Program-made: the position numbers and the translations under genes
Source of the DNA: Tipula vernalis
Lineage: Eukaryota; Arthropoda; Insecta; Diptera; Tipulidae
Length of the DNA: 64,000 bases
Assembly (NCBI GenBank): GCA_958295665.1
Contig: OY282559.1
Coordinates: forward strand, 267,134,057-267,198,056
Reading direction: 5' to 3'
Notes under the pieces: generated by a model
Databases searched by the model: none
The model's input: only the letters and a program-made list of their open reading frames with translations
What the model was told of the DNA's origin: nothing
Shown: positions 47,500 through 57,972 of the stretch, piece after piece
Position numbering within the stretch: the first letter of the stretch is position 1
Layout: each line of letters opens with the position of its first letter

Positions 47500-49636
47500 G
47501 AATACGCACAGATTCAAATCCTAATTTCAAATCTTCTTTCTTATTACTCGCACAAACGTTCCTATGGTGAGCTACGGTGTTGTACAAATACTGTTGTGGT
47601 TTTTCACTCCTGCCTGCTAGACCATTGAAATCTTGAGCTAGAGAAATTGATCGCTCCGCGACATCATTGACGACCTTTAGTTCAGAAATTTTTTCACGAG
47701 CTTGAAAGATGCGCGATTTTTCCTGGATGCCGGGTCAGAATTCAGAAATTCCATATTAATATCATAGCTAGTAAAAAAGTTTCTCGTATTTACATTTATA
47801 AAATCGTGAATTTGATAGCTATATGGATGTCATGATTATTAAGTTTTAAAAATTTATTCCCCCCATTAGGTACGGTGACTGCTCTCAATTTTTCGCACAT
47901 CTTCATTCTCATCGATCTAGGTATTCTGTCATCAAAAAATGATAAGGCAGCCAAACTCTCGTGCAAATACCAAAGGTGTTTTGAAAATTGGTTAACTGTC
48001 GCCAGTGAAATTTGTTCATTTATCGTTCTATAATTAGTGAGCCCCTTAAGTAGGCACAGGTCATTGAAGGGCGCGAAACGGGCACTCTCACATTGGAACC
48101 AGTATCGAACATAAATTTTGACAATGAAAAAATTGAATTCTCATAGGGCATGGACTTCTGTCGATTCCAAAAAAAATTGATCTCTCAACAGGTATATTTT
48201 TAATGAGTAAATCAATTTGGCCATCCATCGAGCGCGATGAACAGCACCAGGCGGGCGAATAACAATCCCGGGATTCAGATCTTCACCGAAAAATAATAGG
48301 CAAAGTTGCAGTAACTTCGAGTAATCTACTCGAGCATGATTAAATTGTAGGTGCTCCTCTACAACGAGCCTTGTTTGACGTCTTATTTCTGTCACACGTT
48401 CTCTCAATTGGTCGCCAGGATTGCTGACTTATACTCCTCTCGGGATATTCCTTCAGAATCCCACTCCTTCCTAAATTTCACAAATAGTTGGATATTTGGG
48501 CCAGTTGACTTTTCAAATAAAGTATTGAATGCAGCCGATGCTATGAGCTCCAAAATGTGGTGTCTACAAGCGAAATAAAAATGTCTTTTCCCCAAAAGTC
48601 TTTCCAAACGTACGCAAGCTCCCTTATAACGCCCAGTGTTGCTTGAAGTCGTATCAAAACACATCGCATTTATATTTCGAGCTAAGTTGTGTTGGAAATG
48701 TGTCCGAAACCCAGTAACAATAACCGCCATTCTATCCACTTTTCTCCACTGTTCGTTATCGTCCATAATTTTTCCATCCCAATGAATTGTTAAAAAACTA
48801 TTTGGGTGAAATCCCTTCATTATAGATCGTGATAATTCTTTTCGTTCTTTCATACGATGTCTTTTAATTGTGCTCACAGAGCAAGATACCTCGTCTATCG
48901 AATGGCCGAAGGCGGACGCCGCTGTTCCGACAATGCCATTGCGCGTATGCCATTTGACCATTTGATAATTTTGCGCGATAGGCCGTATTACAAACGAATG
49001 AATTCAGAGGCTTTTTTTGGAGATCCGTCTCTTCTTGGATTCAGGTGACGGGCAATAAGAACTCTCAGACGAGGAACTCGATTCACTGCTAGATTCTTCA
49101 TACATTTCGATAATCCTGGGTCCTGAACGATCACATCTAATCTGACTTACACTGGCTTGTGCTTCTACTGAAGAGTTATTGTCTTTATTACAATTATAAA
49201 AACATAAAAGTTTCGGTGAGTTTGCTAAACGAATGGCGATGTCTTTATGACCCACATTAAAAAGACATGACAAACTGTTTACGAATTCCGTTTTCTTGGA
49301 AGAAGCTAATTACTTGTGCTTTTTCAAATTATACCAAGACTTGTGGAGTTTTTTGAATTTTGTAACCATGTTCCGGTGTTCAGCTGTTGGTAAATCAAGT
49401 TTCTTCCAGATCCAGATTGTTGCAGCCACTGTTTTGTTCGCACTCTCAGAAATTGTTCTTTTTTCACACATATGATAAAACAAGAAGAGGCGCAAAACAA
49501 TACTATTTTTTGGCAATTCTTTGATTTCAGCAAATGATTCTACGGAAGAACCAAGTAACCAAAATTTTCTACTCATATTGTCGAAAAACTTGTTAAACAA
49601 AACAAAGAATTTGAAATGACCATGACCACAAATCAC
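47500..49636 (-). pseudogene. Transposon ORF of a little-described arthropod/cnidarian family (CRHHILELI type)
   Basis: Minus-strand frames join into one protein of about 650 residues. The N-terminus (49310-49636) has MSRKFWLLGSSVESFAEIKE and the helical AEHRNMVTKFKKLHKSWYNL. Next (49004-49273) comes SCLFNVGHKDIAIRL and a Ser-rich linker. The core (48404-48961) has LTIHWDGKIMDDN, INAMCFDTTSSNTGRYKGAC and FYFACRHHILELIASAAFNT. The following frame (48141-48407) has AVHRARWMAKLIYSLKIYLL. The end (about 47505-47700) has ISELKVVNDVAERSISLAQD. These blocks recur in multicopy hypothetical proteins of insects and cnidarians and have an RNase H-like, hAT-like look, with Asp in HWDG and FDTT as candidate catalytic residues. 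I cannot name a Repbase family. Stops and frameshifts separate the blocks. Confidence 0.7.
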
Positions 49637-49938
49637 GACAAGCGCCTACTTCAAAATGTTTAGTAAAAATTGACTGTGGCAACCTCTAAAGCTGCCCATA
49701 CACGGTGCAACTTGGTAGTACAACTGGTATGTAGACTAGTCTGCAGACTACACCACACACTTTGCAACTTGTTGTACAACAAGTTTGAAAACATAGAAAG
49801 TAGAAACAGTCAAAATATTTTATTTTTTATAGTGAGCGTATACAATTTTTGTTTTTCCAAATATAAGTAAATACCTATCAAGTAAAATTATTCCAAGTCA
49901 AAATTATTTAAGTAAAATTAAAAAACGAAATTATAAAT

Positions 49939-51188
49939 ATGAGTGAAAGTGATGACATTACTGCTTTAATTGTTATTGCGGAAGTTTTATTTCAAGACAA
50001 AGAACAAGAGAAACGCAGAAAAAGAAAAATTTGGATGAAAAGCTGGTTAAAAGATAAAGATACGTTTTCTAACCAAAGACTTTTGAAAGAATTAAAAGTT
50101 AGTCAACCAGATGACTTTAAAAACTTCATGCGTATGGATGAAGAAACATTTCTATATCTTCTGGATAAAGTAAAGCCATTGATAGTAAAGCAGGATACTT
50201 TTATGCGTGATGCCATTAATGAAGAAACGCGATTATCCATAACTTTAAGGTTTTTGGCTACCGGTAATTCTTTTTAAGATTTAAAGTTTTCGAATGCAGT
50301 ATCAGCGCAATCCATTGGAAAAATTGTTATCGAAACATGTGAAGCAATTCGAAAAGTTTTAAAGGATTATATTAAGGTGAGTTTTACCAAAATAATTAGT
50401 TGCATAATATTTTACTAACATAATTTTCTTAAAATACAGATTCCAGCTACCTCTGATGATTGGAAAAAAATATCCAACGAATTTGAAAGAAAATCTGGTT
50501 TTCCTCATTGTATGCCATTGATGGCAAGCATATAAATATTAGAAAACCAGCGAAATCTGGTTCCTACTATTTTAATTATAAAAAACAGTTTAATATTGTT
50601 CTTATGGCTATTGTCAATGCCGATAGCGAATTTATAATGATTGATGTAGGAGCAAATGGTAGGATATCAGACGGTGGTGTATTTAATAATACAAAATTTT
50701 ACCAAAAATTACTAAACCAAGAATTAAATATTCCTGAACCTGAAACTGTGGATTCTACGGGCCGGAAGTTACCTTACGTTCTAATAGGCGATGATGCCTT
50801 TGCCCTGGGAGAGAACTTACTGAAACCATTCAGTGGTAATCATCTGATAAAAGAACAGGAACTTTTTAACAAAAAATTGAGTTCTGCGAGAGTAAAAGTA
50901 GAGAATGCATTTGGCATTTTGGCTGCTAGATTTAGAGTTCTTTTAACAACTATTGCTCTTTCTCCTGAAAAAGTTACGAAGATTGTGATAGCTTGTTGCT
51001 ATTTACATAATTTTTTAAAAAAGAGTAGAGGCGTTTTATACTCTAGAAATGAATCGGGAGGAACGTTTCGGCTTTCAGAAACATTATTGCAAATGCAACC
51101 AGCAGCATCAAGAAACTCATCATCACAAGCTAAGCTCGTGAGAAACGATTTCTGCGAAGTTGTCAATCGTTTGCATAGCACCGAATAA
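49939..51188 (+). pseudogene. Harbinger transposase (DDE_Tnp_4), two disabling changes
   Basis: The gene encodes the nuclease that cuts and joins the element. Exon 1 begins at the ATG at 49939 and has MRMDEETFLYLLDKVKPLI and TRLSITLRFLATGNSF. A TAA at 50275-50277 replaces the usual Glu before DLKFSNAVSAQSIGKIV. A GT-AG intron lies at 50377-50439 (ATTAAG|GTGAGT; AATACAG|ATTCCA). Exon 2 starts IPATSDDWKKISNEF. A frameshift near 50507-50511 precedes YAIDGKHINI (first Asp). It then runs intact with GANGRISDGGVFNNTKFYQK, PYVLIGDDAFAL (second Asp), ARVKVENAFGIL (Glu) and CCYLHNFLKK. Two point changes would explain its inactivity, so it was lost recently or carries sequencing errors. Confidence 0.92.
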
Positions 51189-51277
51189 ATGTTTGTAATT
51201 ATTTGTACTTTTTTTATATTCATAAAAATAAACAGTTTTAAACATAGAAAAAGCAATAATATTTTTATTAAAATTTT

Positions 51278-52040
51278 TTATGAGTATTGGTTGTCATTAA
51301 AAAGATCATTAAAAGTTCTATGATTTGGATTTTGTGATGACCTAGAAATATTAAAATTAACAGGAACAATTTCCTCAACAACGATGTGATTTGATGTATA
51401 AGGTTTTACACATCTAGAATCAGGACGGGAAAAAACACTGGTACTAGGCAATTGATTTGATGTGTAAGGTGTTGAGCATCTAGAATCAGCGCGTGATGAA
51501 CTACTGGAACTGGGCAATGGAGAAACTGTGTTAAGTGTCAGCTCGCTTAATTGTCCCATTATTAAAATTTCATATATGGCTTTTTTGGCATAAAGTTTCT
51601 GTCTATCATTCAGTTTTTTAAAAGATGTTGCCCATCCTTCAGCAAATATTTCTGACTCATCTTTTTTAGTTTTAAGTCGAACAAAATGATCGACAGCTGT
51701 TTGCAAAAATTCGTCCCGAATATTTTTATTTCGACATATTTTTTTGGAAACCCCACAATGATGGGACGTATACATCATCCTCACCAACTCCAGATTTCTC
51801 ACTTTCTATAACCTTATTAAGTTCGCGGCGATAGCAGCTTCTTATGTTGTTTATTTTATTCTTTAAACTTGAAATTGTAGCCTCACTATCTAAGTTTTTA
51901 TATATGGTTAACAATTTCTCCCATGCTTTTTGCTTTTTATCTTTATTTTTGTACACAGAACTTTTAACTTTCCATAATTCTGGACATTGTTCGAATTCTT
52001 CGAAAAAGTCTCTCCACAACTGATTATTAACTACAGCCAT
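51278..52040 (-). pseudogene. Harbinger-associated MADF/Myb-like DNA-binding protein, one frameshift
   Basis: This is the second protein of Harbinger elements, which binds the TIRs and helps import the transposase. The frame from 52040 has the MADF domain: LWRDFFEEFEQCPELWKVKS, KAWEKLLTIYKN, LKNKINNIRSCYRRELNKV and SGVGEDDVYVPSLWGF. A frameshift in the A7 run near 51743 (KN/KKICRNKNIRDEFLQ) separates it from the C-terminal frame (51278-51802). That part has FKKLNDRQKLYAKKAIYEIL, a BESS-like helix, and a Ser-rich tail with a repeated SRxDSRCxxPYTSN motif. It is transcribed toward the transposase gene. Confidence 0.85.
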
Positions 52041-52421
52041 TGCAATTAAAGAAACTTATTCTTTTTTAATAAAATATTTAGCTCGTTTTATGTGGTTTAA
52101 TTATAATCTTCGTCAATAACGGTATTAAAATTCCCAATAAACATAAAATGTCATTTAAATTGTACAACTTGTCCACACACATTACAACTTGGTCGTATAA
52201 CCACTGGCTCCGCCTATAAAAATCAAAATTTTTTGATTTTCTTGCAACCTAGCTTCGAACCTTCAAAATGGTTGTACAACTGCCCTACAAACGATACAAC
52301 TTGAATAGTCTGCAGACCAGTTGTACAACCAAGTTGCACCGTGTATGGGCAGCACAAATTACATCCAAAAAATTTCCTTAAAAGGGCAAAATCATTTTTT
52401 TTAGATACGGAATCGATCCCA

Positions 52422-52624
52422 GTACCCTGATTCTATAAAAAATAAGATAATGTGTAAATGGGTAAACTTGTGAAAAGCAAAGCTTACTTTTATGAGTTTG
52501 GAATTTTTCGATATTATTTTAGTAATAAGTCAAACCGAGAAATTGCAAACTCATAAAAGAAAGCTTTGCTTTTCACAAGTTTACTCATTTACACATTATC
52601 TTATTTTTTATAGAATCAGGGTAC
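52422..52624. mobile_element. Palindromic mini-element
   Basis: The left arm starts GTACCCTGATTCTATAAAAA and the right arm is its inverse, ending TTTTTATAGAATCAGGGTAC. The arms of about 90 bases match throughout, including AAGCAAAGCTT. The spacer is about 25 bases. Confidence 0.88.
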
Positions 52625-52671
52625 AGGTGAAGCACAAAAAAGATAAAAAACACCCCACAAAATGAACAGGG

Positions 52672-53602
52672 CTAGTGTCAGAGCACCCTGTATTTTATAG
52701 AGCCATAATCAAAAAATCTGAGCTTTTATAAGGGAATTAGAAACGAGGACAAAACGGAACTTTTCATAGTAAAACACACAAAACATATGGGAAATCACTT
52801 TTTTTCCTAAGACAAATTTTTAAATGAAAACGTTACAAATTTTTAATTATAATTTCTGAAATACTTTCATAAATGTTTGAATTTCAACATATATGAATGT
52901 CGTTGAAGTAAATCGTTTTCATTTTCTTGTAATAATTGATTTATTTAAACCAAAATATAAGAAAAATTTCATAACAACAGCATTCTGGTCAAATTAAAAT
53001 AAAAGCTTACTACGATTCGTTGGTCATTAAGTCAATATACATTACATAGATGGCAGTGATGGCCGTAAAAATTTGGAAAAATCGTACCAAAACTTACCAC
53101 CTGGGGAAATTTCGAGTTCAAAAATTGTAGGAAAAGCAAAACAAATTCACAAAATATAGGAACGTTTGTTAATTTTGGGATTAAATAACTTTTCTTCGTA
53201 TTTTTCTGTAACCATTTAGACATCTTACGTACACTAGTAAAACTAAAGATAAATTTAGCAAGTATTATTTTAATTTGTCAGAGCCAACTTTGATGTATTT
53301 TTCAAAATGAAAGTTCGAAAAAATATATTTTAAAAATAATTTAATTTTAATATTTCTGCAATTAATATTTACTTAATACCAATATGGCCTTCTTGTATAT
53401 TGTTCTTAAAAATATGTAGAAAACTTTTATATAAACATTTTATAATATTTTTGCTTTTTTCATTGAAAAACTTGAAGCTAAAAAACACCATTTTTACTAT
53501 GGATTCCTATAGAAATCAGTGAAAAGTTATACCACTAAAAAAGCTTCTAAAAAATACGTCATTAAGATTATGGGTCTATACTCTAGAAGGCTCTGCTAGT
53601 GT
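52672..53602. mobile_element. TIR element with 7-bp target duplication, copy B
   Basis: The element 52679-53595 (CAGAGCACCCTG ... AGAAGGCTCTG) is the inverted relative of copy A at 21983-22897, nearly collinear over its whole 917 bases. It is flanked by CTAGTGT at 52672-52678 and 53596-53602. The small frames shared by both copies lie in the interior and show no known domain. Confidence 0.9.
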
Positions 53603-53724
53603 ACATCAACATTTTTACAACTACTTTTGCTTTAGAATATTTTTGCGTGTCTCCAGTACACAACTCATTTAATTCTAAACTTAGTGAACAAAAATCATTA
53701 TACTCTTCAGGATGTGATTTTGGA

Positions 53725-53960
53725 TCAGGATTATCTCCCGCACAGAACGTGTTTTGGGATCATAATATGCTGAATTTGTGTCTTCACGGATACGAGGAAT
53801 ACGTACAGCATAATTCTTCGTTTTGAATCAACTTTTCTACCAGGCATGTCCAGTTCATCAACATAATATTTATCATCATCTTCATCACCTTCCGACAATA
53901 ATGCATCTCGATTATCCTTTTGCCTTCCAGCTTTTAAATATCTTTTTGCCGCTTCTAAAT
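53725..53960 (-). CDS. Unrecognised short coding-like stretch
   Basis: The minus strand is open and reads HLEAAKRYLKAGRQKDNRDA, LLSEGDEDDDKYYVDELDMP and GRKVDSKRRIMLYVFLVSVK, ending PKHVLCGR. Its acidic and basic composition is more protein-like than the surroundings. No start codon or splice sites were fixed and I do not recognise the family. It could be an exon or a transposon fragment. Confidence 0.28.
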
Positions 53961-54766
53961 GTCATACAATGGCATGAAGTTAGGTAAAATTTTAGTTTTT
54001 TGCTTACTAGTGACACATGTGTATACAATTTTATCAAAACTAATAAAACACTAAGCTAATAATAAAACGCGGCAATTATTTGTGTTAAATCCAAGAAGGT
54101 AAGATTTTAGAGTTTTATTTGAGTCAGGGTCACAATGTTCTTATGAATCAGAAGATGGAAATCCAACAATAGGGCCAACAATAGTTCAAAATATATTTAT
54201 ATGTTTTGTAAATGCTTAACGGAATCTGCTTATTGATTTACCACAGTTAGTGTGAACGTTCGAGAATACGTATATCGAATAAATATAATTTAGTGACCGC
54301 CTTAAAATTACAAAATTTGCAATTCGCTGGTTTATTTTAAAATCCGCGAATATCGTGTTATACTCGAATACATACAAAAATGTATGTAACATATATATAT
54401 ATATATATATATACAGAGCACAACATATGCGCGGAATTCGGAGAACAGCAAAACATAACCAATTAAGAATTAAACAGAATCTGCGCTATTTAATTTTTTT
54501 TTGTTTTATCAACAGCAGCAGTTTTTTATTTCGTTAAACAAAAACAAAAACAAAATTTACTGCGTCTTCCGAGACAGTAAGACGCCAAAATAAAACAGAT
54601 ACAACAACAACAACAACAACGACAACGACAACAACTTGTATAAAAGAAATGAAACACATTCCAAATTGTGTTGTACACACAAATTGGGCGAGTATATTGT
54701 ATGTGCACACTTACACGATTTTAAAACAAAGTACATAATTTAGAATTTTAATTACCATCGAAATGT
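53961..54766. repeat. AT-rich spacer with two microsatellites
   Basis: (TA)n occurs at about 54391-54412 and (CAA)n with CGA variants at 54602-54636. Nothing else is supported. Confidence 0.7.
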
Positions 54767-55075
54767 GTGAGTACACACATTTCAAAGATAATAATAATTC
54801 CTTATCAATTTCTTATAATCAGTAATTTTATTTTTTATTTGTTAATTAAACTCAAAGTGAGCACAAAAAAAGTTTTTGTTAACAAATTTTGTGTTTTAAA
54901 CTTTGGTCGAATAGAGATACCTAGTTACGATATGAATAATATCGATGAAATAACACAAAAATTGTATTGTCACGATATTTGTGTAGAGAGTACAACGGTG
55001 GTGGATAATTATAGAATTTCGCGATTGCGAATTTATATTTTCAAAGCCATACAATTAGGATCTGATAAACTTTAA
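54767..55075 (+). CDS. Hypothetical short frame, possible terminal exon
   Basis: A 102-codon frame. The second half (GRIEIPSYDMNNIDEITQKL; CHDICVESTTVVDNYRISRL; FKAIQLGSDKL) looks more like coding sequence than the first half, which is hydrophobic and AT-rich. It could be a last exon whose acceptor lies near 54870-54900. About 550 bases without transposon sequence follow and may be a 3' UTR. The family is not recognised. Confidence 0.25.
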   Translation: MSTHISKIIIIPYQFLIISNFIFYLLIKLKVSTKKVFVNKFCVLNFGRIEIPSYDMNNIDEITQKLYCHDICVESTTVVDNYRISRLRIYIFKAIQLGSDKL

Positions 55076-55637
55076 ATTGGTTTATTGTATGTACTCGTCT
55101 ATGTATGTATGTATATGCATTTTATTGATTTGCAAATATGATTTGAAATGTAAATATGTACTGTGTACTGAACGACGACGATATACATACTCGTATATAT
55201 TGACGCAAGATCTATTGAACTTTAGACGTTGAGATAATTTTTTGCCTTTTTGTGTGTTTTTTTTTTTTTTTATTGTTTGTATATTGAACATTTAGCAAGA
55301 AATTGGTTAAGTGGCGTTTTTTGTGTTTAAACGGCGCCTTAGCCGATGTACACGCTATTATACTTAAGATTAAATACGATGATAATGATAAATATTTTTC
55401 GATTATACATGATTAATTTATAGCCATAGGTTTACGTAATTCGATAATAATAACGTAAGCTTTGTTAGATCCGAGCATTTGTATGAGTAATTAGGGGATT
55501 TATTAATAATGAATTTATTTGGTGTAAATGTCTTACAAAACCGACAAAGTGTAAGAATTATATCACTAAAACTCGAGCGTTTTTATAAGTATTATTATTA
55601 GTGCTTTGCGTATTCATGAATGTAGTGGGGATACATA

Positions 55638-56032
55638 CTAAAGATACATGTTAAACCGAAAGTGATCTGACTGAAAACGTCTGAGATAAATTCAACATGT
55701 AAACGGTAACTTAACTGAAAGTTATTTGAAAGTAGTCTGAGTTCGGTCAACTTGTGGTTGAGTCACTTTGTGTGTTGAGTTAAACATGTAAACTTTAATT
55801 TAGTTGAATTGACATATTTTTTCATACTGTTAAGTTTTTATATTGTACATTTTCGAAGTGGTTTTCAAATTATTTTTAATAATTTAAATGTAATCTTAGA
55901 ACAAAGTGACATTTGAACTGTCAGCTCAGATCAAATAAAAAACCCCCATGTAACCACCAACGCAAATTTTCAGTCAAATCACTTTCAGATAAAACTCAGT
56001 CAGGTCACTTTCGGTTTAACATGTATCTTTAG
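55638..56032. mobile_element. MITE with TA target duplication
   Basis: The ends CTAAAGATACATGTTAAACC and its complement are flanked by TA at 55636-55637 and 56033-56034. Internal inverted blocks AAAGTGATCTGACTGA and TCAGTCAGGTCACTTT extend the TIR to about 35 bases. It is 395 bases long with no coding capacity. Confidence 0.88.
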
Positions 56033-56519
56033 TAACAATTTTCAAATAGCGGAATCCCGGGACTAGATACATGTTACAATGCATTAAATATTTTAAGTTT
56101 TATTTGATTATTTATTTAAGTGCCATTTAAATTGCCATTTGATCCACCAGTAAATTTCCGCTGCCAACATGTTGGGAAGATCTAATTTTTTTTTTCAGTG
56201 CGTTTTGGTTCTAATTTCGATTTATATGTATGTAGTTCTTTGGTGGATCTCCTCGCTATAACACAATTCACACTTTGCTGAATTGGGACAAAAAATATTT
56301 CAGAATTACCAATTTCGGCTTTCCACTCAATAAATTTTGTTGTTATGTTAATCCAATTGCTAATTGACTTCCTTTTATTGAAGCAAATCTCTTTTAAAGT
56401 ACTAACAGAGACACCGTCTGGTATTTCCCGGGGGAAATATTTCTGATTAATTTATTTTACCATATTTTGGTAAGCAATACTTTTGGTTTTCCATTCCAAA
56501 GAGAAGAAATAAAATAATG

Positions 56520-57681
56520 TTTGAGTGAAGTTCTGAAATATTGGCTGTGTGAATATGACTCCGCCATTTTTTGTTAAAATAAAGCACATTTCAAAGTGTA
56601 CTCCATTTGCAGCTACAACTTTCCCCCATTTTTCAGGCAGTTTACGGATTCCCTCTCTGAATAAATCTTGGTCTTTGGAGGCGATCCAATCATTAAGTCA
56701 ATTTTCGATCTCTGCGCGAGAATTGAACCGTTGTTCAGAAAGAGACGATTGCATCGACCGGAATAAGTAGTAATTTGAAGGAGCTATGTCTGGTGAATAT
56801 GGCGGGTGGGGTAGAACTTCTTAGTCCTGTCCTTGTAAATAATTTTTCACAACGTTTGCAACATGTGGTTTTGCATTGTCATGCTAAAAAATTAATTTGT
56901 TGTGTCTATTCACCCATTCTGGTCATTTTTCCTCTATAGCTCGCTTCAAACGTATTAGTTGTCGTCGGTACACATCGCCATTGATAGTTTCACCTGATTC
57001 CAGCAGTTCATAATATACCACATCTTTCTGATCCCACCAGATACAGAGCATAACCTTATTGCAATGGATATCTCGCTTTGGTTGCGATGGACCAGCTTCA
57101 CCACGCTTTACCCAAGGTTTTTGGCATTTTGGGATTCTCATAATAAATCCATTTTTCATCTCCAGTTACTATCCGATGCAGAAAACCTTTTCTTTGTTGT
57201 CTTTGAATCAGTATTTCACAAATGGTTTTTCGACGTTCGAGGTCTCTTTCTTTTAATTTATGTGGAACCCAGTTGTTAGCTTTTTTGAACCATTCCGATT
57301 GTTTGTAAACGTTTTGCAACAGTTGACCGATCAACATTTAATGCTACAGCCAATTCTGATTGTGTTTGAGAAGAATCTTCAGCCAATAATGTTTCCAATT
57401 CAACATCTTCTAATTTTTTTAGGTGGTTTTCCATGCTCTTTATCTTCAATACCAACAAAATCATCATTTTTAAATCATCTAAACCATTCTTTGCACGTTG
57501 TATTCGATGGAGCATTCTCACCGTAAATTTCTACAGGCAAACGATAAGTTTCCGCTGCACTTTTCTTTGCAATAAAATAATGTAATAAAACTTCCCGCAA
57601 ATGATGTTTATTTGAAATAAAATTCGACATTTTGAAAGAGTTAAAAATACTATTTGTTATACTTCTGATAGCTGACATCAA
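56520..57681 (-). pseudogene. mariner transposase (DD34D), frameshifted
   Basis: Minus-strand frames give a nearly complete mariner protein. It starts with MSNFISNKHHLREVLLHYFI, AAETYRLPVEIYGENAPSNT and CKEWFR. Next come KLEDVELETLLAEDSSQTQSELAVALNVDR (printed in part) and VAKRLQTIGMVQK, then ANNWVPHKLKERDLERRKTI and IVTGDEKWIYYENPK with the first Asp. VMLCIWWDQKDVVYYELL follows, and, after a stop, HDNAKPHVA with the second Asp. The end has YSPDIAPSNYYLFRSM, where the third catalytic Asp of the APSDYHLF motif is replaced by Asn. Frameshifts occur at about 57480, 57300 and 57110, with stops in the last third. It is inactive. Confidence 0.9.
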
Positions 57682-57775
57682 GTGTAATATTCTTAAGTCT
57701 CTTTTGTTTAATAAAATATGTTTTGTTTATTCTTTTATTTAAATTTTTTAATAATTTTTATTTTACTTGTTACAA

Positions 57776-57938
57776 TGTGTACACGTGTAATTCTATGACT
57801 TTATTTTAGCTTGTACATCTCCGTTATGACTCCATTACCTTAATTCTAAGTTTACATGAGGTTTTCTATTACAAACTTAAGGTAGGTTTACAAATGTGTT
57901 ATAAAGGTAGGTTTATACTACGATCTAATTATATTACA
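57776..57938 (-). repeat. Candidate 3' LTR of gypsy remnant A
   Basis: On the minus strand, after a purine-rich tract (57941-57960), the segment begins TGTAATATAATTAG, contains AATAAAG and ends TACACGTGTACACA. The position directly downstream of the pol stop (57973) fits an LTR. No second LTR was found for comparison. Confidence 0.35.
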
Positions 57939-57972
57939 CGCTTCTATTTTTTTTTTTTTTTTGTCTTTTTTA

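Larger units (their letters stand above)
49691..52353 (+). mobile_element. PIF/Harbinger element with both genes
   Basis: The ends GCTGCCCATACACGGTGCAA and its complement continue as TIRs of about 35 bases (CTTGGTxGTACAACTGGT). The element carries a transposase gene on the plus strand and a MADF-type gene on the minus strand, converging between 51188 and 51278. The expected 3-bp target duplication is not evident (TAA versus ACA). Confidence 0.9.
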
